Shown: positions 52,909 to 62,071, counted from the first letter of the stretch. The stretch is DNA of 64,000 bases from Pseudomonas pudica (GCF_015680405.1 NZ_JADLJS010000017.1:41978-105977), one strand, 5' to 3'. Notes: generated by a model not told the origin, from the letters alone. A program made the numbers and translations.

Positions 52909-54261
52909 TCAGGCAGTGAAACGTTGATGTTCGGACACGGCGCGCGCCACCCAGACGCGGGCCTGGCCCAAGTAATGGGCAGGGTCGAGCAAGCGATCGA
53001 GTTCTTCGGCGGACAGCTCGGCGCTGACCTGCGGCTCTTCACCCAGCACAGTGCGCAGGTGGCGCTGTTCGGCCACCGCGCGCTGGCAGCACTGCTCCAG
53101 CAGGTGGTGGGCGTGGTCGCGGCCCAGGCGCTGGGCGAGGACGATGCTTACCGCTTCGGCCAGCACCAGGCCCTGGGTCAGGTCGAGGTTACGGCGCATG
53201 CGCGCGGCATCCACTTCCATACCCTCGGCAATCACCTGGGCCTGGCGCAGCGCACCGGAGACCAGGCAGCAGATGTCGGGCAGGGTTTCCCATTCGGCAT
53301 GCCACAGGCCGAGGCTGCGCTCGTGCTCCTGGGGCATGGCGGCAAACAGCGTCGAAACCAGCCCCGGCACGCGGGTCGCGGCGCCGATCAGCACTGCTGC
53401 GCCGACAGGGTTGCGCTTGTGCGGCATGGTCGAAGACCCACCCTTGCCCGGCGCGGAAGGCTCGAACAGTTCCCCCGCCTCGGTCTGCATCAGCAGGCTG
53501 ACATCGCGGCCGAACTTGCCCAGGCTACCGGCGACCAGGCCCAGCACCGAGGCAAACTCCACCAGGCGGTCGCGATGGGTGTGCCAGGGCTGCTCGGGCA
53601 GGGTCAGCTTGAGCTGCTCGGCCAAGGCTTCGGCCACCGGCATCGCCTTGCTGCCCAACGCCGCGAGGCTGCCCGAGGCACCGCCGAACTGCAGCACCAG
53701 CAGGCGTGGGCGCAGCTCCTGCAGGCGCTGGCGGTGACGGGTCAAGGCGCCCAGCACACCGGCCAGTTTCATGCCCAGGGTCACCGGGGTGGCATGCTGC
53801 AACCAGGTGCGCCCCACCAGCGGCGTGTCGGCGTGCTGCAAGGCCTGATGCGACAGGGTATCAGCCAGCTTGCCAAGGTCGGCTTCGATCAGGTCGAGGG
53901 CAGCGCGCAGCTGCACGACCAGCCCGGTGTCCATCGCGTCCTGGCTGGTGGCGCCCAGGTGCACGTAGCGCTCGGCCTCGGGCACGCCACTGGCGATCAC
54001 CTTGCCCAACGCCTTCACCAGCGGGATCGCCGAGTTGCCAGCAGTGGCGATGGCATTGGCCAGCGCGCCAACGTCATAACGCTCGGCGTGGCAAGCCGCC
54101 TCGATGGCCGCTACCGCGCTGTGCGGGACCAGCCCGGCAGCCGCCTCGGCCCGTGCCAGCGCCGCTTCGAAATCGAGCATGCCCTGCAGGCGGCCACGGT
54201 CGGAGAAGATCTCGCGCATGGCCGGTGCGGTGAAGTAGGCGTCGAACAGTTGGTTGGTCAT
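52909..54261 (-). CDS. pcaB: PcaB, 3-carboxy-cis,cis-muconate cycloisomerase
   Basis: This 450-residue member of the fumarase/aspartase superfamily has the signature GGSSTMPHKRNPVGAAV. It cyclises 3-carboxymuconate to 4-carboxymuconolactone. AAGGA precedes the ATG, 9 bases after the pcaT stop. pcaD follows after 11 bases. Confidence 0.95.
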   Translation of the reverse strand: MTNQLFDAYFTAPAMREIFSDRGRLQGMLDFEAALARAEAAAGLVPHSAVAAIEAACHAERYDVGALANAIATAGNSAIPLVKALGKVIASGVPEAERYVHLGATSQDAMDTGLVVQLRAALDLIEADLGKLADTLSHQALQHADTPLVGRTWLQHATPVTLGMKLAGVLGALTRHRQRLQELRPRLLVLQFGGASGSLAALGSKAMPVAEALAEQLKLTLPEQPWHTHRDRLVEFASVLGLVAGSLGKFGRDVSLLMQTEAGELFEPSAPGKGGSSTMPHKRNPVGAAVLIGAATRVPGLVSTLFAAMPQEHERSLGLWHAEWETLPDICCLVSGALRQAQVIAEGMEVDAARMRRNLDLTQGLVLAEAVSIVLAQRLGRDHAHHLLEQCCQRAVAEQRHLRTVLGEEPQVSAELSAEELDRLLDPAHYLGQARVWVARAVSEHQRFTA

Positions 54262-54270
54262 GCCACATCC

Positions 54271-55560
54271 TTAATCATCGTGGTGCAGGTACGCGGCCTG
54301 CTTCGGCAAGCGCAGGCTGAACAGGAAGGCAATCGCCATCATCGCTGTCACGTACCAGTAGAAAGTGTTTTCCATGCCCAAGGTCTTCAGGCCCAGGGCA
54401 ACGTATTCGGCCGAACCGCCGAACGCCGCGTTGGCCACTGCATAGGCCAGGCCCACACCCAGCGCACGCACCTGCGGCGGGAACATCTCGGCCTTCACCA
54501 GGCCGCTGATCGAGGTGTAGAAACTGACGATACACAATGCCAGGGTAATCAGCACGAAGGCCATGAACGGGCTGCTCACGGTTTTCAGCGCCATCAGCAG
54601 CGGCACGGTGAACAGCGTCCCCAGGGCGCCGAACAGCATCATCGAATTGCGCCGGCCGATGCGGTCGGAGAGCATGCCGAAGAACGGCTGCAGCACCATG
54701 AACAGGAACAGCGCGCCAGTCATCACGTAGCTGGCGTTTTTTGCGGTCATGCCGGCGGTGTTGACCAGGTACTTCTGCATGTAGGTGGTGAAGGTGTAGA
54801 AGATCAGCGAACCGCCCGCGGTATAGCCGAGCACGGTGATGAAAGCCGCCGCGTGGTTGCGGAACAGGCCCTTGATGGTGCCGGCGTCCTTGTCCTGGCG
54901 GGTTTCGGCGCTGCTGGTCTCATGCAGCGAGCGGCGCAGCATCAACGAGATCAGCGCTGCAATGGCACCGACCACGAACGGTATGCGCCAGCCCCAGGCG
55001 CGCAGCTCTTCTTCGGTGAGCAGTTGCTGCAGGATCACCACCACCAGCACCGCCAGCAACTGGCCGCCGATCAGGGTCACGTACTGGAACGAGGCGAAGA
55101 AGCCGCGCTGGCCGCGCAGGGCCACTTCACTCATGTAAGTGGCAGTGGTGCCATACTCGCCGCCAACCGACAGGCCCTGGATCAGCCGGGCCAGCAACAG
55201 CAACGCCGGGGCCCAGGTGCCGATGCTGGCATAGGTGGGCAGGCAGGCGATCATCAGGGAGCCGAAGCACATCATCAGCACCGAGATCATCAGGGAATTC
55301 TTGCGACCATGGCGGTCAGCGAGGCGGCCGAATATCCAGCCACCGATGGGGCGCATCAGAAAACCCGCGGCGAACACGCCTGCCGTGTTCAACAACTGCA
55401 CGGTGGGGTCGTCGGAAGGGAAGAAAGCCGGAGCAAAGTAGATCGCGCAGAAGGCATAGACGTAGAAGTCGAACCATTCCACCAGGTTGCCTGAAGAGGC
55501 ACCAACGATAGCGAAGATGCGTTTACTGCGTTCTTCGCCGGTGTAATAGGCTGAGGTCAT
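54271..55560 (-). CDS. pcaT: PcaT, beta-ketoadipate MFS transporter
   Basis: This 429-residue metabolite:H+ symporter-type transporter with twelve helices has [27 protein letters not shown] near the start and [18 protein letters not shown] in loop 2-3. PcaT takes up beta-ketoadipate. It leads the pcaTBDC run and is separated from pcaF by 185 bases containing a REP pair. Confidence 0.93.
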   Translation of the reverse strand: MTSAYYTGEERSKRIFAIVGASSGNLVEWFDFYVYAFCAIYFAPAFFPSDDPTVQLLNTAGVFAAGFLMRPIGGWIFGRLADRHGRKNSLMISVLMMCFGSLMIACLPTYASIGTWAPALLLLARLIQGLSVGGEYGTTATYMSEVALRGQRGFFASFQYVTLIGGQLLAVLVVVILQQLLTEEELRAWGWRIPFVVGAIAALISLMLRRSLHETSSAETRQDKDAGTIKGLFRNHAAAFITVLGYTAGGSLIFYTFTTYMQKYLVNTAGMTAKNASYVMTGALFLFMVLQPFFGMLSDRIGRRNSMMLFGALGTLFTVPLLMALKTVSSPFMAFVLITLALCIVSFYTSISGLVKAEMFPPQVRALGVGLAYAVANAAFGGSAEYVALGLKTLGMENTFYWYVTAMMAIAFLFSLRLPKQAAYLHHDD

Positions 55561-55654
55561 GGTGAGTTTACTCCTGGAGGGTCGCAGGTAATTCTAGACA
55601 CACCTGGTAACACACTCGTTCCGCTATCTGGCTGGCAATTGGCCTTGAGTCGCA

Positions 55655-55745
55655 TGTGCCGGCCTCTTCGCGGGTAAACCCGCTCCCACAGGGGATGCGT
55701 GGTTCCCTGTGGGAGCGGGTTTACCCGCGAAGAGGCCGGTACAGG
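55655..55745. repeat. REP pair (GGGTAAACCCGC type) inside the pca cluster
   Basis: GTGCCGGCCTCTTCGCGGG...CTCCCACAGGG with its inverted copy ending in GAAGAGGCCGGTACAG. It touches the pcaF stop codon and could uncouple pcaTBDC from pcaIJF. Confidence 0.92.
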
Positions 55746-56948
55746 TCAAACCCGCTCGATGGCCAGCGCCAAACCTTGGCCTACGCCCACACACATGGTC
55801 GCCAGGCCTTTACGCCCACCGCTCTTTTCCAGTTGGTGAAGCGCAGTCAGCACCAGGCGCGCACCGCTCATGCCCAGCGGGTGGCCCAGGGCGATAGCAC
55901 CTCCGTTGGGGTTCACCTGCGGTGCATCGTCGGCCACACCCAGCTCACGCAGCACCGCCAGACCTTGGCTGGCAAAGGCTTCGTTGAGCTCGATCACATC
56001 GAAATCATTCACCGCGATGCCCAGGCGCTCGGTCAGCTTGCGCACTGCCGGCACCGGGCCAATGCCCATCACCCGCGGTGCAACACCGGCGCTGGCCATG
56101 CCCAGTATCCGGGCACGTGGGGTCAGGCCGTGTTTCTTCACCGCCTCGGCCGAGGCCAGGATCAACGCCGCAGCACCGTCATTCACACCCGAGGCGTTGC
56201 CGGCGGTGACGGTCTTGTCCGGGCCGTTGACCGGCTTGAGCTTGGTCAGCGCTTCCAGTGTGGTTTCCGGGCGCAGGTGCTCGTCACGCTCGACGATGGT
56301 CTCGCCCTTCTTGTGCGCGATACGCACCGGCACGATCTCTTCGGCGAAGAAACCGGCGGTCTGGGCGGCAGCTGCCTTCTGCTGGCTGCGCAGGGCGAAG
56401 GCGTCCTGGTCAGCACGCGAAACCTGGTAATCGTCGGCCACGTTGTCCGCGGTTTCCGGCATGGAGTCCACACCGTACTGGCTCTTCATCAGGGGGTTGA
56501 TGAAACGCCAGCCGATGGTGGTGTCTTCGAGCTTCATGTTGCGCGAATAGCCACTTTCGGCCTTGCCCATGACGAACGGGGCACGCGACATCGACTCGAC
56601 GCCGCCGGCAATCGCCAGCTCCATTTCGCCGCTGGCAATGGCGCGGAAGGCGGTACCGATGGCATCCATGCCCGACGCGCAGAGGCGGTTCAGGGTAACG
56701 CCCGGAATGCTTTCCGGCAGGCCGGCCAGCAGCAGCGCCATGCGTGCCACATTGCGGTTGTCTTCACCAGCCTGGTTGGCGCAGCCGAAGAATACTTCGT
56801 CAACCTGATCCCACTGCACGCTCGGGTTGCGCTCGATCAGCGCCTTCAGCGGCACGGCGGCCAGGTCGTCGGCCCGCACGCCGGCCAGGGCACCGCCGAA
56901 GCGGCCGATCGGGGTGCGAATGGCGTCACAGATGAATACGTCGCGCAT
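55746..56948 (-). CDS. pcaF: PcaF, beta-ketoadipyl-CoA thiolase
   Basis: This 400-residue thiolase has nucleophile Cys90 in [10 protein letters not shown], catalytic His in [10 protein letters not shown] and Cys386 in TMCVGVGQG. It cleaves beta-ketoadipyl-CoA to succinyl-CoA and acetyl-CoA, the last step of the pathway. Its ATG overlaps the pcaJ stop as TGATG, so pcaIJF is translationally coupled. Confidence 0.96.
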   Translation of the reverse strand: MRDVFICDAIRTPIGRFGGALAGVRADDLAAVPLKALIERNPSVQWDQVDEVFFGCANQAGEDNRNVARMALLLAGLPESIPGVTLNRLCASGMDAIGTAFRAIASGEMELAIAGGVESMSRAPFVMGKAESGYSRNMKLEDTTIGWRFINPLMKSQYGVDSMPETADNVADDYQVSRADQDAFALRSQQKAAAAQTAGFFAEEIVPVRIAHKKGETIVERDEHLRPETTLEALTKLKPVNGPDKTVTAGNASGVNDGAAALILASAEAVKKHGLTPRARILGMASAGVAPRVMGIGPVPAVRKLTERLGIAVNDFDVIELNEAFASQGLAVLRELGVADDAPQVNPNGGAIALGHPLGMSGARLVLTALHQLEKSGGRKGLATMCVGVGQGLALAIERV

Positions 56949-57727
56949 CAGGCTTCTCCTGCCACCTGGCCGTGGGCCGCGGCGGTACGGGCTTCGAGGT
57001 CTCGCAGGGCGGACAGCTCGACTTCGGTCGGTTCGGCAGTGGTCTGCACATCGTCGGCAAAGCGGATCGCCCAGCCAGTGGCGGCGATGATCTGCTCGCG
57101 GGTCACGCCCGGGTGGATGGCAGTAACGACGAATTCGTGGGTACCAGCCTCCGGCTCCATGATGCACAGGTCGGTGATGATACCGACCGGGCCGTCGCCT
57201 GGCAGGCCAAGGCGTTTGCGCGAGTCGCCGCCTTCACCGTGGCCAACCGAGGTGATGAAGTCCAGCTTGTCGACGAAGGCACGCGGCGACTGCTTGAGGA
57301 TGATCAGCACCTGTTTGGCGGAACCGGCGATTTCCGGTGCGCCACCGGCACCCGGCAGGCGGGTTTTCGGGGCGTGGTAGTCACCGACCACAGTCGTGTT
57401 GATGTTGCCGAAGCGGTCGACCTGGGCGGCGCCGAGGAAGCCGACGTCGATGCGCCCACCTTGCAGCCAGTAGCGGAAGATCTCGCCGGTCGGCACCACG
57501 GTGTCAGCGGTTTCGGCCAGCTCGCCGTCGCCGATCGACAGCGGCAGTACGCTTGGCTTGGCGCCGATCGGACCGGACTCGTAAATCAGCACCACGTCTG
57601 GCGACGAGGTCAGGCGCGCCAGGTTGGCGGCCTTGGAAGGCAGGCCGATGCCGACGAAGCACACAGCACCGTTACGCAGGCGACGGGCTGCGGCGACGGT
57701 CATCATTTCGGAAGTGGAGTAGCTCAT
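56948..57727 (-). CDS. pcaJ: PcaJ, beta-ketoadipate:succinyl-CoA transferase subunit B
   Basis: This 259-residue CoA-transferase beta subunit has the catalytic Glu50 in LIYESGPIGA and the GGAPEIAGSAKQV segment. It acts with PcaI to move CoA from succinyl-CoA to beta-ketoadipate. It overlaps pcaI by four bases (ATGA) and pcaF by one base. Confidence 0.95.
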   Translation of the reverse strand: MSYSTSEMMTVAAARRLRNGAVCFVGIGLPSKAANLARLTSSPDVVLIYESGPIGAKPSVLPLSIGDGELAETADTVVPTGEIFRYWLQGGRIDVGFLGAAQVDRFGNINTTVVGDYHAPKTRLPGAGGAPEIAGSAKQVLIILKQSPRAFVDKLDFITSVGHGEGGDSRKRLGLPGDGPVGIITDLCIMEPEAGTHEFVVTAIHPGVTREQIIAATGWAIRFADDVQTTAEPTEVELSALRDLEARTAAAHGQVAGEA

Positions 57728-58584
57728 TGTGCGGCCTCCGCAGTGCTGGCCAGCTTGGCCTTGAATTCGTTGAAATCGGCAGTGCCACGGATGTAGGTGT
57801 CAATCCAGGCGGTGAACGATTCGCGGCTGCGCGCGATCGGGTCCCAGGCCTGGTAGAAGCGGTTGTCACGCTCGTAGTAGCCATGGGCATAGGACGGGTG
57901 CGCACCGCCAGGTACCAGGCATACCGCGCTCAGGGCCCAGGTCGGCAGTACGCAGGCGTTCATCGGGGCCTGCAGGTCGTCGACGATTTCCTCGACGGTG
58001 ACGATGCAGCGCTTGGCGGCCAGGGCGGCTTCCTTCTGCACGCCGAGGATGCCCCACAGCAACACGTTGCCTTTGCGGTCAGCCTTTTGCGCGTGAATCA
58101 CGGTCACGTCCGGGCGCACCGACGGCACGGCTGCCAGCACTTCACCGGTGAACGGGCAGGTGATGCTCTTGATCAAGGGGTTGACCTTCGGCAGGTCGGA
58201 GCCGGCGTAAGCACGCAGCACGGCGAACGGCAGGCCAGAAGCACCGGCGACATAGGCGTTGGCCAGGTCGGCGTGGCTGTGCTCTTCGATTTCGATGGCG
58301 TGTGGCCACTGCTTCTCGACGGCATCACGCAGGCGGTGCAGCGAACCGACACCCGGGTTACCACCCCAGGAGAAGATCAGCTTGCTGGCGCAACCGGCGC
58401 CGATCAGCTGGTCGTAGATCAGGTCCGGGGTCATGCGCACCAGGGTCAGGTCGCGCTTGCCCTGACGGATGATCTCGTGGCCGGCGGCAGTCGGGATCAG
58501 GTGGGTGAAACCTTCGAGGGCGACGGTATCGCCATCCTGGATGAACTGCTTCACGGCTTCGTGAAGCGAGAGAATTGCAGCCAT
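57724..58584 (-). CDS. pcaI: PcaI, beta-ketoadipate:succinyl-CoA transferase subunit A
   Basis: This 286-residue CoA-transferase alpha subunit has a GFTHLIPTAAGHEIIRQGKRDLTLVRMTPDLIYDQLIGAG N-terminal core and a FSWGGNPGVGS glycine loop. AGGAG precedes the ATG. It is the first gene of pcaIJF, and its upstream region has a PcaR operator and promoter. In P. putida KT2440, as I recall, pcaIJ lies elsewhere in the genome. Confidence 0.95.
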   Translation of the reverse strand: MAAILSLHEAVKQFIQDGDTVALEGFTHLIPTAAGHEIIRQGKRDLTLVRMTPDLIYDQLIGAGCASKLIFSWGGNPGVGSLHRLRDAVEKQWPHAIEIEEHSHADLANAYVAGASGLPFAVLRAYAGSDLPKVNPLIKSITCPFTGEVLAAVPSVRPDVTVIHAQKADRKGNVLLWGILGVQKEAALAAKRCIVTVEEIVDDLQAPMNACVLPTWALSAVCLVPGGAHPSYAHGYYERDNRFYQAWDPIARSRESFTAWIDTYIRGTADFNEFKAKLASTAEAAQ

Positions 58585-58650
58585 TTGGAGACTCCTGGTC
58601 AGGGTGCTTCGGTGAGCTCAGATTAAGGAGACTCTTGGGTGGCTTACAAT

Positions 58651-58682
58651 CCGATAATCGACTATTTGTGCGATTATCGAAC
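58651..58682 (-). promoter_or_regulatory. pcaIJ promoter with PcaR operator
   Basis: On the minus strand GTTCGATAATCGCAC (58682-58668), the PcaR 15-base site, is followed by an inverted CGATTATCGG. The promoter hexamers GTTCGA (58677-58682) and GATTAT (58654-58659), 17 bases apart, overlap both half-sites. It lies about 70 bases upstream of pcaI. Confidence 0.85.
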
Positions 58683-58722
58683 CATTTGTTGTCCTGCTAC
58701 TCATTCTCTACCGTGTCGAATT

Positions 58723-58812
58723 CTTCGCAGCACAAGGCTGGTCCTACAGGGGGTGGCATCGCCTGTGTAGGAGCAGCCTTGTGCTGCGAAGGGCCGCAAA
58801 GCGGCCCTCGGG
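58723..58812. repeat. REP pair (CAGCACAAGGCTG type) and pcaK hairpin
   Basis: TTCGCAGCACAAGGCTGGTC and inverted GAGCAGCCTTGTGCTGCGAA are followed by AGGGCCGC-AAA-GCGGCCCT (58790-58808), which may terminate pcaK on the minus strand. Confidence 0.85.
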
Positions 58813-58814
58813 CC

Positions 58815-60161
58815 TCAGGTCGCGTCAGCGTGGCTCACCAGCCCTTTCACGATCACACCCACGGTCGCCAGCCCTGCCGGCACCAGCAACGCCGTCAGCA
58901 CCTGTTCGAAGTTCCAGCCCAGCCCCAGCAGCGTGGCACCACTCCAGGCCCCGAGAATCGCGCCGAAACGGCCGATACCCAGCATCCACGATACCCCTGT
59001 GGCGCGGCCCTGTGTCGGATAGAAGCGCGCCGCCAGCGAAGGCATCGCCGACTGGGCGCCGTTCACGCACATGCCGGCAACCAGCACCAGCGTGGCCAAT
59101 ACGGTGATGTTGCCCAGGCTCTGCCCCACGGCGTAGGCGAACACCCCGGCCAGCAGATAGAAAATGCCGATCACCTTGTGCGGATTGAAGCGGTCCATGG
59201 CCCAGCCCACGCCGACGGCACTCAGCACGCCACCGAACTGGAACAGTGCGCCGATGAAGGCCGCCTGCTCCATGCTCGCGCCACTGTCGCGCATCAAGGT
59301 TGGCAGCCAGCTGGTCAGCAGATAGACGATCACCAGGCCCATGAAGTAGGTCAGCCACAACAGCATGGTGCCCATGCCGTAGGTACCGGAGAAGATCAGC
59401 GCAAACACGTTGCGCGCGGCCACCGCCTTCTGCTCCGGCACGCTGAAGCTGCCCGCCTCGGCCACCACCTGCGGTGCGATGGGGGACAAGGTCTTGCGCA
59501 CCTTGTCGGTGCCCCGATTGCGCACCACCAGGAACCGCGCCGACTCCGGCAGCCATACCATCAGCACCAGCGCAAGCAGCAACGGCAGCACGCCACCGAT
59601 CACCAGCAGGCTGTGCCAGCCGTAGGCCGGGATCATCTTGGCGGAAATGAAGCCCCCACCGGCCATGCCCAGGTTGAAGCCGCAGAACATGCTGGTCACC
59701 AGCAGCGACTTGAGGCGTTCGGGGGTGTACTCAGACAGCAGCGTGGTGGCGTTGGGCATGCCTGCGCCAAGGCCCAGGCCGGTCAGGAAGCGCAACACCA
59801 GCAACTGCTCGACGTTGGTGGCATAGGCCGAGGCAAGGCTGAAGCCGCCAAATACCAACACAGCGCCCACCAGTACGCCCTTGCGGCCAAAACGGTCCGC
59901 CAGCGGGCCGGAGCCGAGGGCGCCGAAAACCATGCCGATCAATGCGGCACTCATGACCGGGCCGAGGCTGGCGCGGTCAATTCCCCAATCCTGTGACAGG
60001 GCCGGGGCTATGAAGCCCATGGCCGCAGTATCGAGGCCATCGAGGAAGACGATCAGGAAGCACAACAACACCACCCGCCATTGGTAGCGAGACAGCGGCT
60101 GCTGATTGATGAACGACTGGACGTCGAGGCTTTTGCCGACGTTGGTTTGCGCTTGGTTCAT
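58815..60161 (-). CDS. pcaK: PcaK, 4-hydroxybenzoate/protocatechuate transporter and chemoreceptor partner
   Basis: This 448-residue MFS transporter of the aromatic acid:H+ symporter family matches P. putida PcaK in recalled length and sequence. It has LDGLDTAAMGFIAPAL in helix 1 with the DGxD motif and GSGPLADRFGRKG in loop 2-3. It imports 4-hydroxybenzoate and protocatechuate and is needed for chemotaxis to 4-hydroxybenzoate. The start at 60161 was chosen because the known N-terminus (MNQAQ) begins there. Confidence 0.96.
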   Translation of the reverse strand: MNQAQTNVGKSLDVQSFINQQPLSRYQWRVVLLCFLIVFLDGLDTAAMGFIAPALSQDWGIDRASLGPVMSAALIGMVFGALGSGPLADRFGRKGVLVGAVLVFGGFSLASAYATNVEQLLVLRFLTGLGLGAGMPNATTLLSEYTPERLKSLLVTSMFCGFNLGMAGGGFISAKMIPAYGWHSLLVIGGVLPLLLALVLMVWLPESARFLVVRNRGTDKVRKTLSPIAPQVVAEAGSFSVPEQKAVAARNVFALIFSGTYGMGTMLLWLTYFMGLVIVYLLTSWLPTLMRDSGASMEQAAFIGALFQFGGVLSAVGVGWAMDRFNPHKVIGIFYLLAGVFAYAVGQSLGNITVLATLVLVAGMCVNGAQSAMPSLAARFYPTQGRATGVSWMLGIGRFGAILGAWSGATLLGLGWNFEQVLTALLVPAGLATVGVIVKGLVSHADAT

Positions 60162-60418
60162 TATTGTTATCCGGAATGAGGGGCACAGCCAGGCCACTGC
60201 ACGCGTTAAACCGGTACAGAGGACAGTAGTTTGAGGGAATGCGGCCGGCGTCAGCCTGGATATAACGGTACTGCGCGCGGGTGCGGCCGCTGCAGCGAGG
60301 GGACAGTATTCATGTAAGTGCCTCTTATTATGCTTTTCTTGTTCGGTCGGCACAGCCAACCGTTGCGAGAGACATTAATCAGCGGGCGGTGGTGGCGCAA
60401 TTGACAGCGAACGACACT

Positions 60419-60433
60419 GTGCGTTTATCGCAC
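60419..60433 (-). promoter_or_regulatory. PcaR-like operator upstream of pcaK
   Basis: On the minus strand GTGCGATAAACGCAC matches the PcaR site GTTCGATAATCGCAC at 13 of 15 bases. It is a near-perfect palindrome, about 258 bases upstream of pcaK. Confidence 0.6.
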
Positions 60434-60465
60434 AGGAAAGGGTTTTGCCTGTTCCAGATTTGAAA

Positions 60466-60485
60466 GGGGGCGCTTTGCGGCCCCC
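60466..60485 (-). terminator. hairpin after pcaR
   Basis: AGGGGGCCGC-AAA-GCGCCCCC with one bulged base, followed on the minus strand by TTTCAAA, just beyond the pcaR stop. Confidence 0.65.
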
Positions 60486-60492
60486 TGCAGGC

Positions 60493-61383
60493 TCAACCAA
60501 ACAACTGATGGCAAAGGTCCCGGCTTGCCGCCAGCAGGATCGGCAAGAACCGTTGCTCCAGTTCACTGCGCGTCACCCGCCCGACATGGGTACTCACGTT
60601 CAATGCCGCCAACACCTGCCCCGAGGCGTCATACACCGGCACCGCAATCGAACGCAGCCCTTGCTCCAGCTCCTGGTCCACCACGCACCAGCCCTGGGCG
60701 CGCACCTGCTGGATACAGGCGAACAGTGACTCGGGGTCATGCAAGGTACGACTGGTACGCGCCTTCAGGTCGGCACGTTCCAGGTATTCACGCAGGCTGG
60801 TGTCGTCCATGGCCGCCAACAAAATGCGCCCCATCGACGTGCAATAGGCCGGCAGGCGCCCGCCCACCGACAGGTCGACCGAAATCAGCCGCTCCACGGT
60901 GGCCGAACGGGCTATATAAAGAATGTCGTCACCTTCGAGCGTGGCCATGTTGGCCGCCTCGTGCAGCTGATCGCTGATGCGGTCCAGGTATGGCTGGGCA
61001 GAAATCGCCAGCGGCGTCGAGGACAGGTATGCATGCCCCAGCGTCAGCACTTTGGGCAACAGCGAATAGGTGCGCCCGTCGGTGGTGGCGTAACCCAGCT
61101 TGATCAATGTGTGCAGGCAACGGCGTACCGCCGCACGAGGGATTTCGGTGCGGTGGCTGATCTGGGCGATGGTCAGGTGACGCTTGCGTTCCTGAAAGGC
61201 CTGGATTACTGCCAGGCCTCGCGCCAGGGAGGTCATGAAGTCCGGGTCGCCGGTAAAGGCCTGGATGCGCTTTGCCGGGGAAGCCACGATCGGCGGTGCC
61301 AGGGCTGCCGAGGCAGATCGCCCCTGCTCCGGGTTGCCCGACTCTGGACTGACGGAATCGTTGGCCAGGGTTTCGTCACTCAT
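60493..61383 (-). CDS. pcaR: PcaR, IclR-family activator of the beta-ketoadipate regulon
   Basis: This 296-residue IclR-type regulator has a winged HTH at about 50-110 (LTIAQISHRTEIPRAAVRRCLHTLIKLGY) and an effector-binding domain (about 120-290, with AANMATLEGDDILYIARS and TSMGRILLAAMDD). PcaR uses beta-ketoadipate as inducer and activates pcaIJ and the pca genes. It probably represses itself, since its promoter hexamers lie within the operator. Confidence 0.96.
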   Translation of the reverse strand: MSDETLANDSVSPESGNPEQGRSASAALAPPIVASPAKRIQAFTGDPDFMTSLARGLAVIQAFQERKRHLTIAQISHRTEIPRAAVRRCLHTLIKLGYATTDGRTYSLLPKVLTLGHAYLSSTPLAISAQPYLDRISDQLHEAANMATLEGDDILYIARSATVERLISVDLSVGGRLPAYCTSMGRILLAAMDDTSLREYLERADLKARTSRTLHDPESLFACIQQVRAQGWCVVDQELEQGLRSIAVPVYDASGQVLAALNVSTHVGRVTRSELEQRFLPILLAASRDLCHQLFG

Positions 61384-61410
61384 CGCACACCTCGAAAAAA
61401 ACGCCCACTC

Positions 61411-61444
61411 GTGCGATTATCGAACAAACGGCCGATAATCGCAA
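61411..61444 (-). promoter_or_regulatory. pcaR promoter with PcaR operator
   Basis: GTGCGATTATCGAAC (61411-61425) and CGATAATCGCAA (61433-61444) are inverted PcaR half-sites. On the minus strand -35 TTGCGA (61444-61439) and -10 GATAAT (61421-61416) are 17 bases apart. Confidence 0.85.
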
Positions 61445-61473
61445 TTGACCGCTGACACTTTTACTTATACCTT
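61445..61473 (+). promoter_or_regulatory. candidate promoter of the small RNA
   Basis: TTGACC (61445-61450) starts right where the pcaR -35 ends, so the two promoters are back to back. The -10 is in TTATACCTT (61465-61473), with non-ideal spacing of 14-17 bases depending on the hexamer. Confidence 0.45.
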
Positions 61474-61474
61474 T

Positions 61475-61572
61475 CTCATGCCACTTGTGGCTTCTTTGGA
61501 GAGACTGGTCAGGTACCCACCGTAGAAGTCCCCAGGCAACGGCCTCGCCTTTTGGCGAGGCCGTTTTTCTTT
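61475..61572 (+). ncRNA. candidate small RNA divergent from pcaR
   Basis: About 98 bases run between the promoter-like TTGACC and a near-perfect terminator. It has a 5' hairpin GCCA-CTTG-TGGC (61480-61491) and GGAGAG in a probably single-stranded stretch. No gene ends on the plus strand upstream of the terminator, so the terminator needs its own transcript. A 15-codon reading frame from 61478 exists but lacks a ribosome site. No known Rfam family is recognised. Confidence 0.5.
61538..61572 (+). terminator. orphan rho-independent terminator
   Basis: AACGGCCTCGCC-TTTT-GGCGAGGCCGTT is a perfect 12-bp stem followed by TTTCTTT. Confidence 0.92.
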
Positions 61573-61733
61573 ACTCTCCCGTAGACGGTCCCGCTGCTGC
61601 ACTGCAACGAACTTTTGTCCGTCTTGCCTTTCAAACTTGTACGAAAGGCCCAAACTGTTGTCGGATGCATTCCCTTACTTGCGTCTGGTGATGTCAGGGC
61701 TGGGTAAATAACGATGTTCGGCGAAATATCGGT

Positions 61734-61742
61734 TGCTATAAT
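61734..61742 (+). promoter_or_regulatory. extended -10 promoter
   Basis: TGC-TATAAT (61734-61742) is a consensus -10 with the TGn extension. It lies about 128 bases upstream of the GTG of the 66-residue gene. The leader includes a GTGCACGCTGCAC hairpin. Confidence 0.7.
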
Positions 61743-61870
61743 CGATTGCGCAGGCCTCGACGATGCCGTGGTAATGGGACCTTCCGCTGTATCAAGCCGT
61801 TGCGGCCAGCAAGGCATGTGCACGCTGCACACGTAGAACAACAGTCATCAAACTTAATTCAGGTACTACT

Positions 61871-62071
61871 GTGACGAAAGATGAACTGCGCGCGGAACTC
61901 GAGCGCCAGGCTGAACGTTACAAGGATGTTTACGGTGGCGAAGTCACCACTTACGCCGCACAACCGGATCCGGAACGCAAACCATGGCGCAAGCGCGCGA
62001 GCGTGCGCGACCAGGCCTTCAGCCAGGAACTGGAACGTATGGAAAAGGAACTGCGCAGCGACACTCCCTGA
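61871..62071 (+). CDS. small charged protein of unknown function
   Basis: This 66-residue, highly charged, probably helical protein begins (M)[20 protein letters not shown], and its C-terminal half [18 protein letters not shown] is amphipathic. The start is GTG with CAGG seven bases upstream. I do not recognise a function. The good promoter upstream, the terminator-like hairpin downstream and the lack of overlap with other genes support it being real. Confidence 0.7.
   Translation: MTKDELRAELERQAERYKDVYGGEVTTYAAQPDPERKPWRKRASVRDQAFSQELERMEKELRSDTP

Larger units (their letters stand above)
60162..60492. promoter_or_regulatory. pcaR-pcaK intergenic region
   Basis: This 331-base gap has no gene. 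It holds the pcaR terminator hairpin, a PcaR-like site at 60419-60433 and, between them and pcaK, about 250 bases in which I see no further feature. Confidence 0.5.

Noticed and set aside
61478..61525. 15-codon frame inside the candidate small RNA
   Set aside because: There is no ribosome site, and the start is only a few bases after the presumed transcription start. It was kept only as a possibility in the RNA entry.
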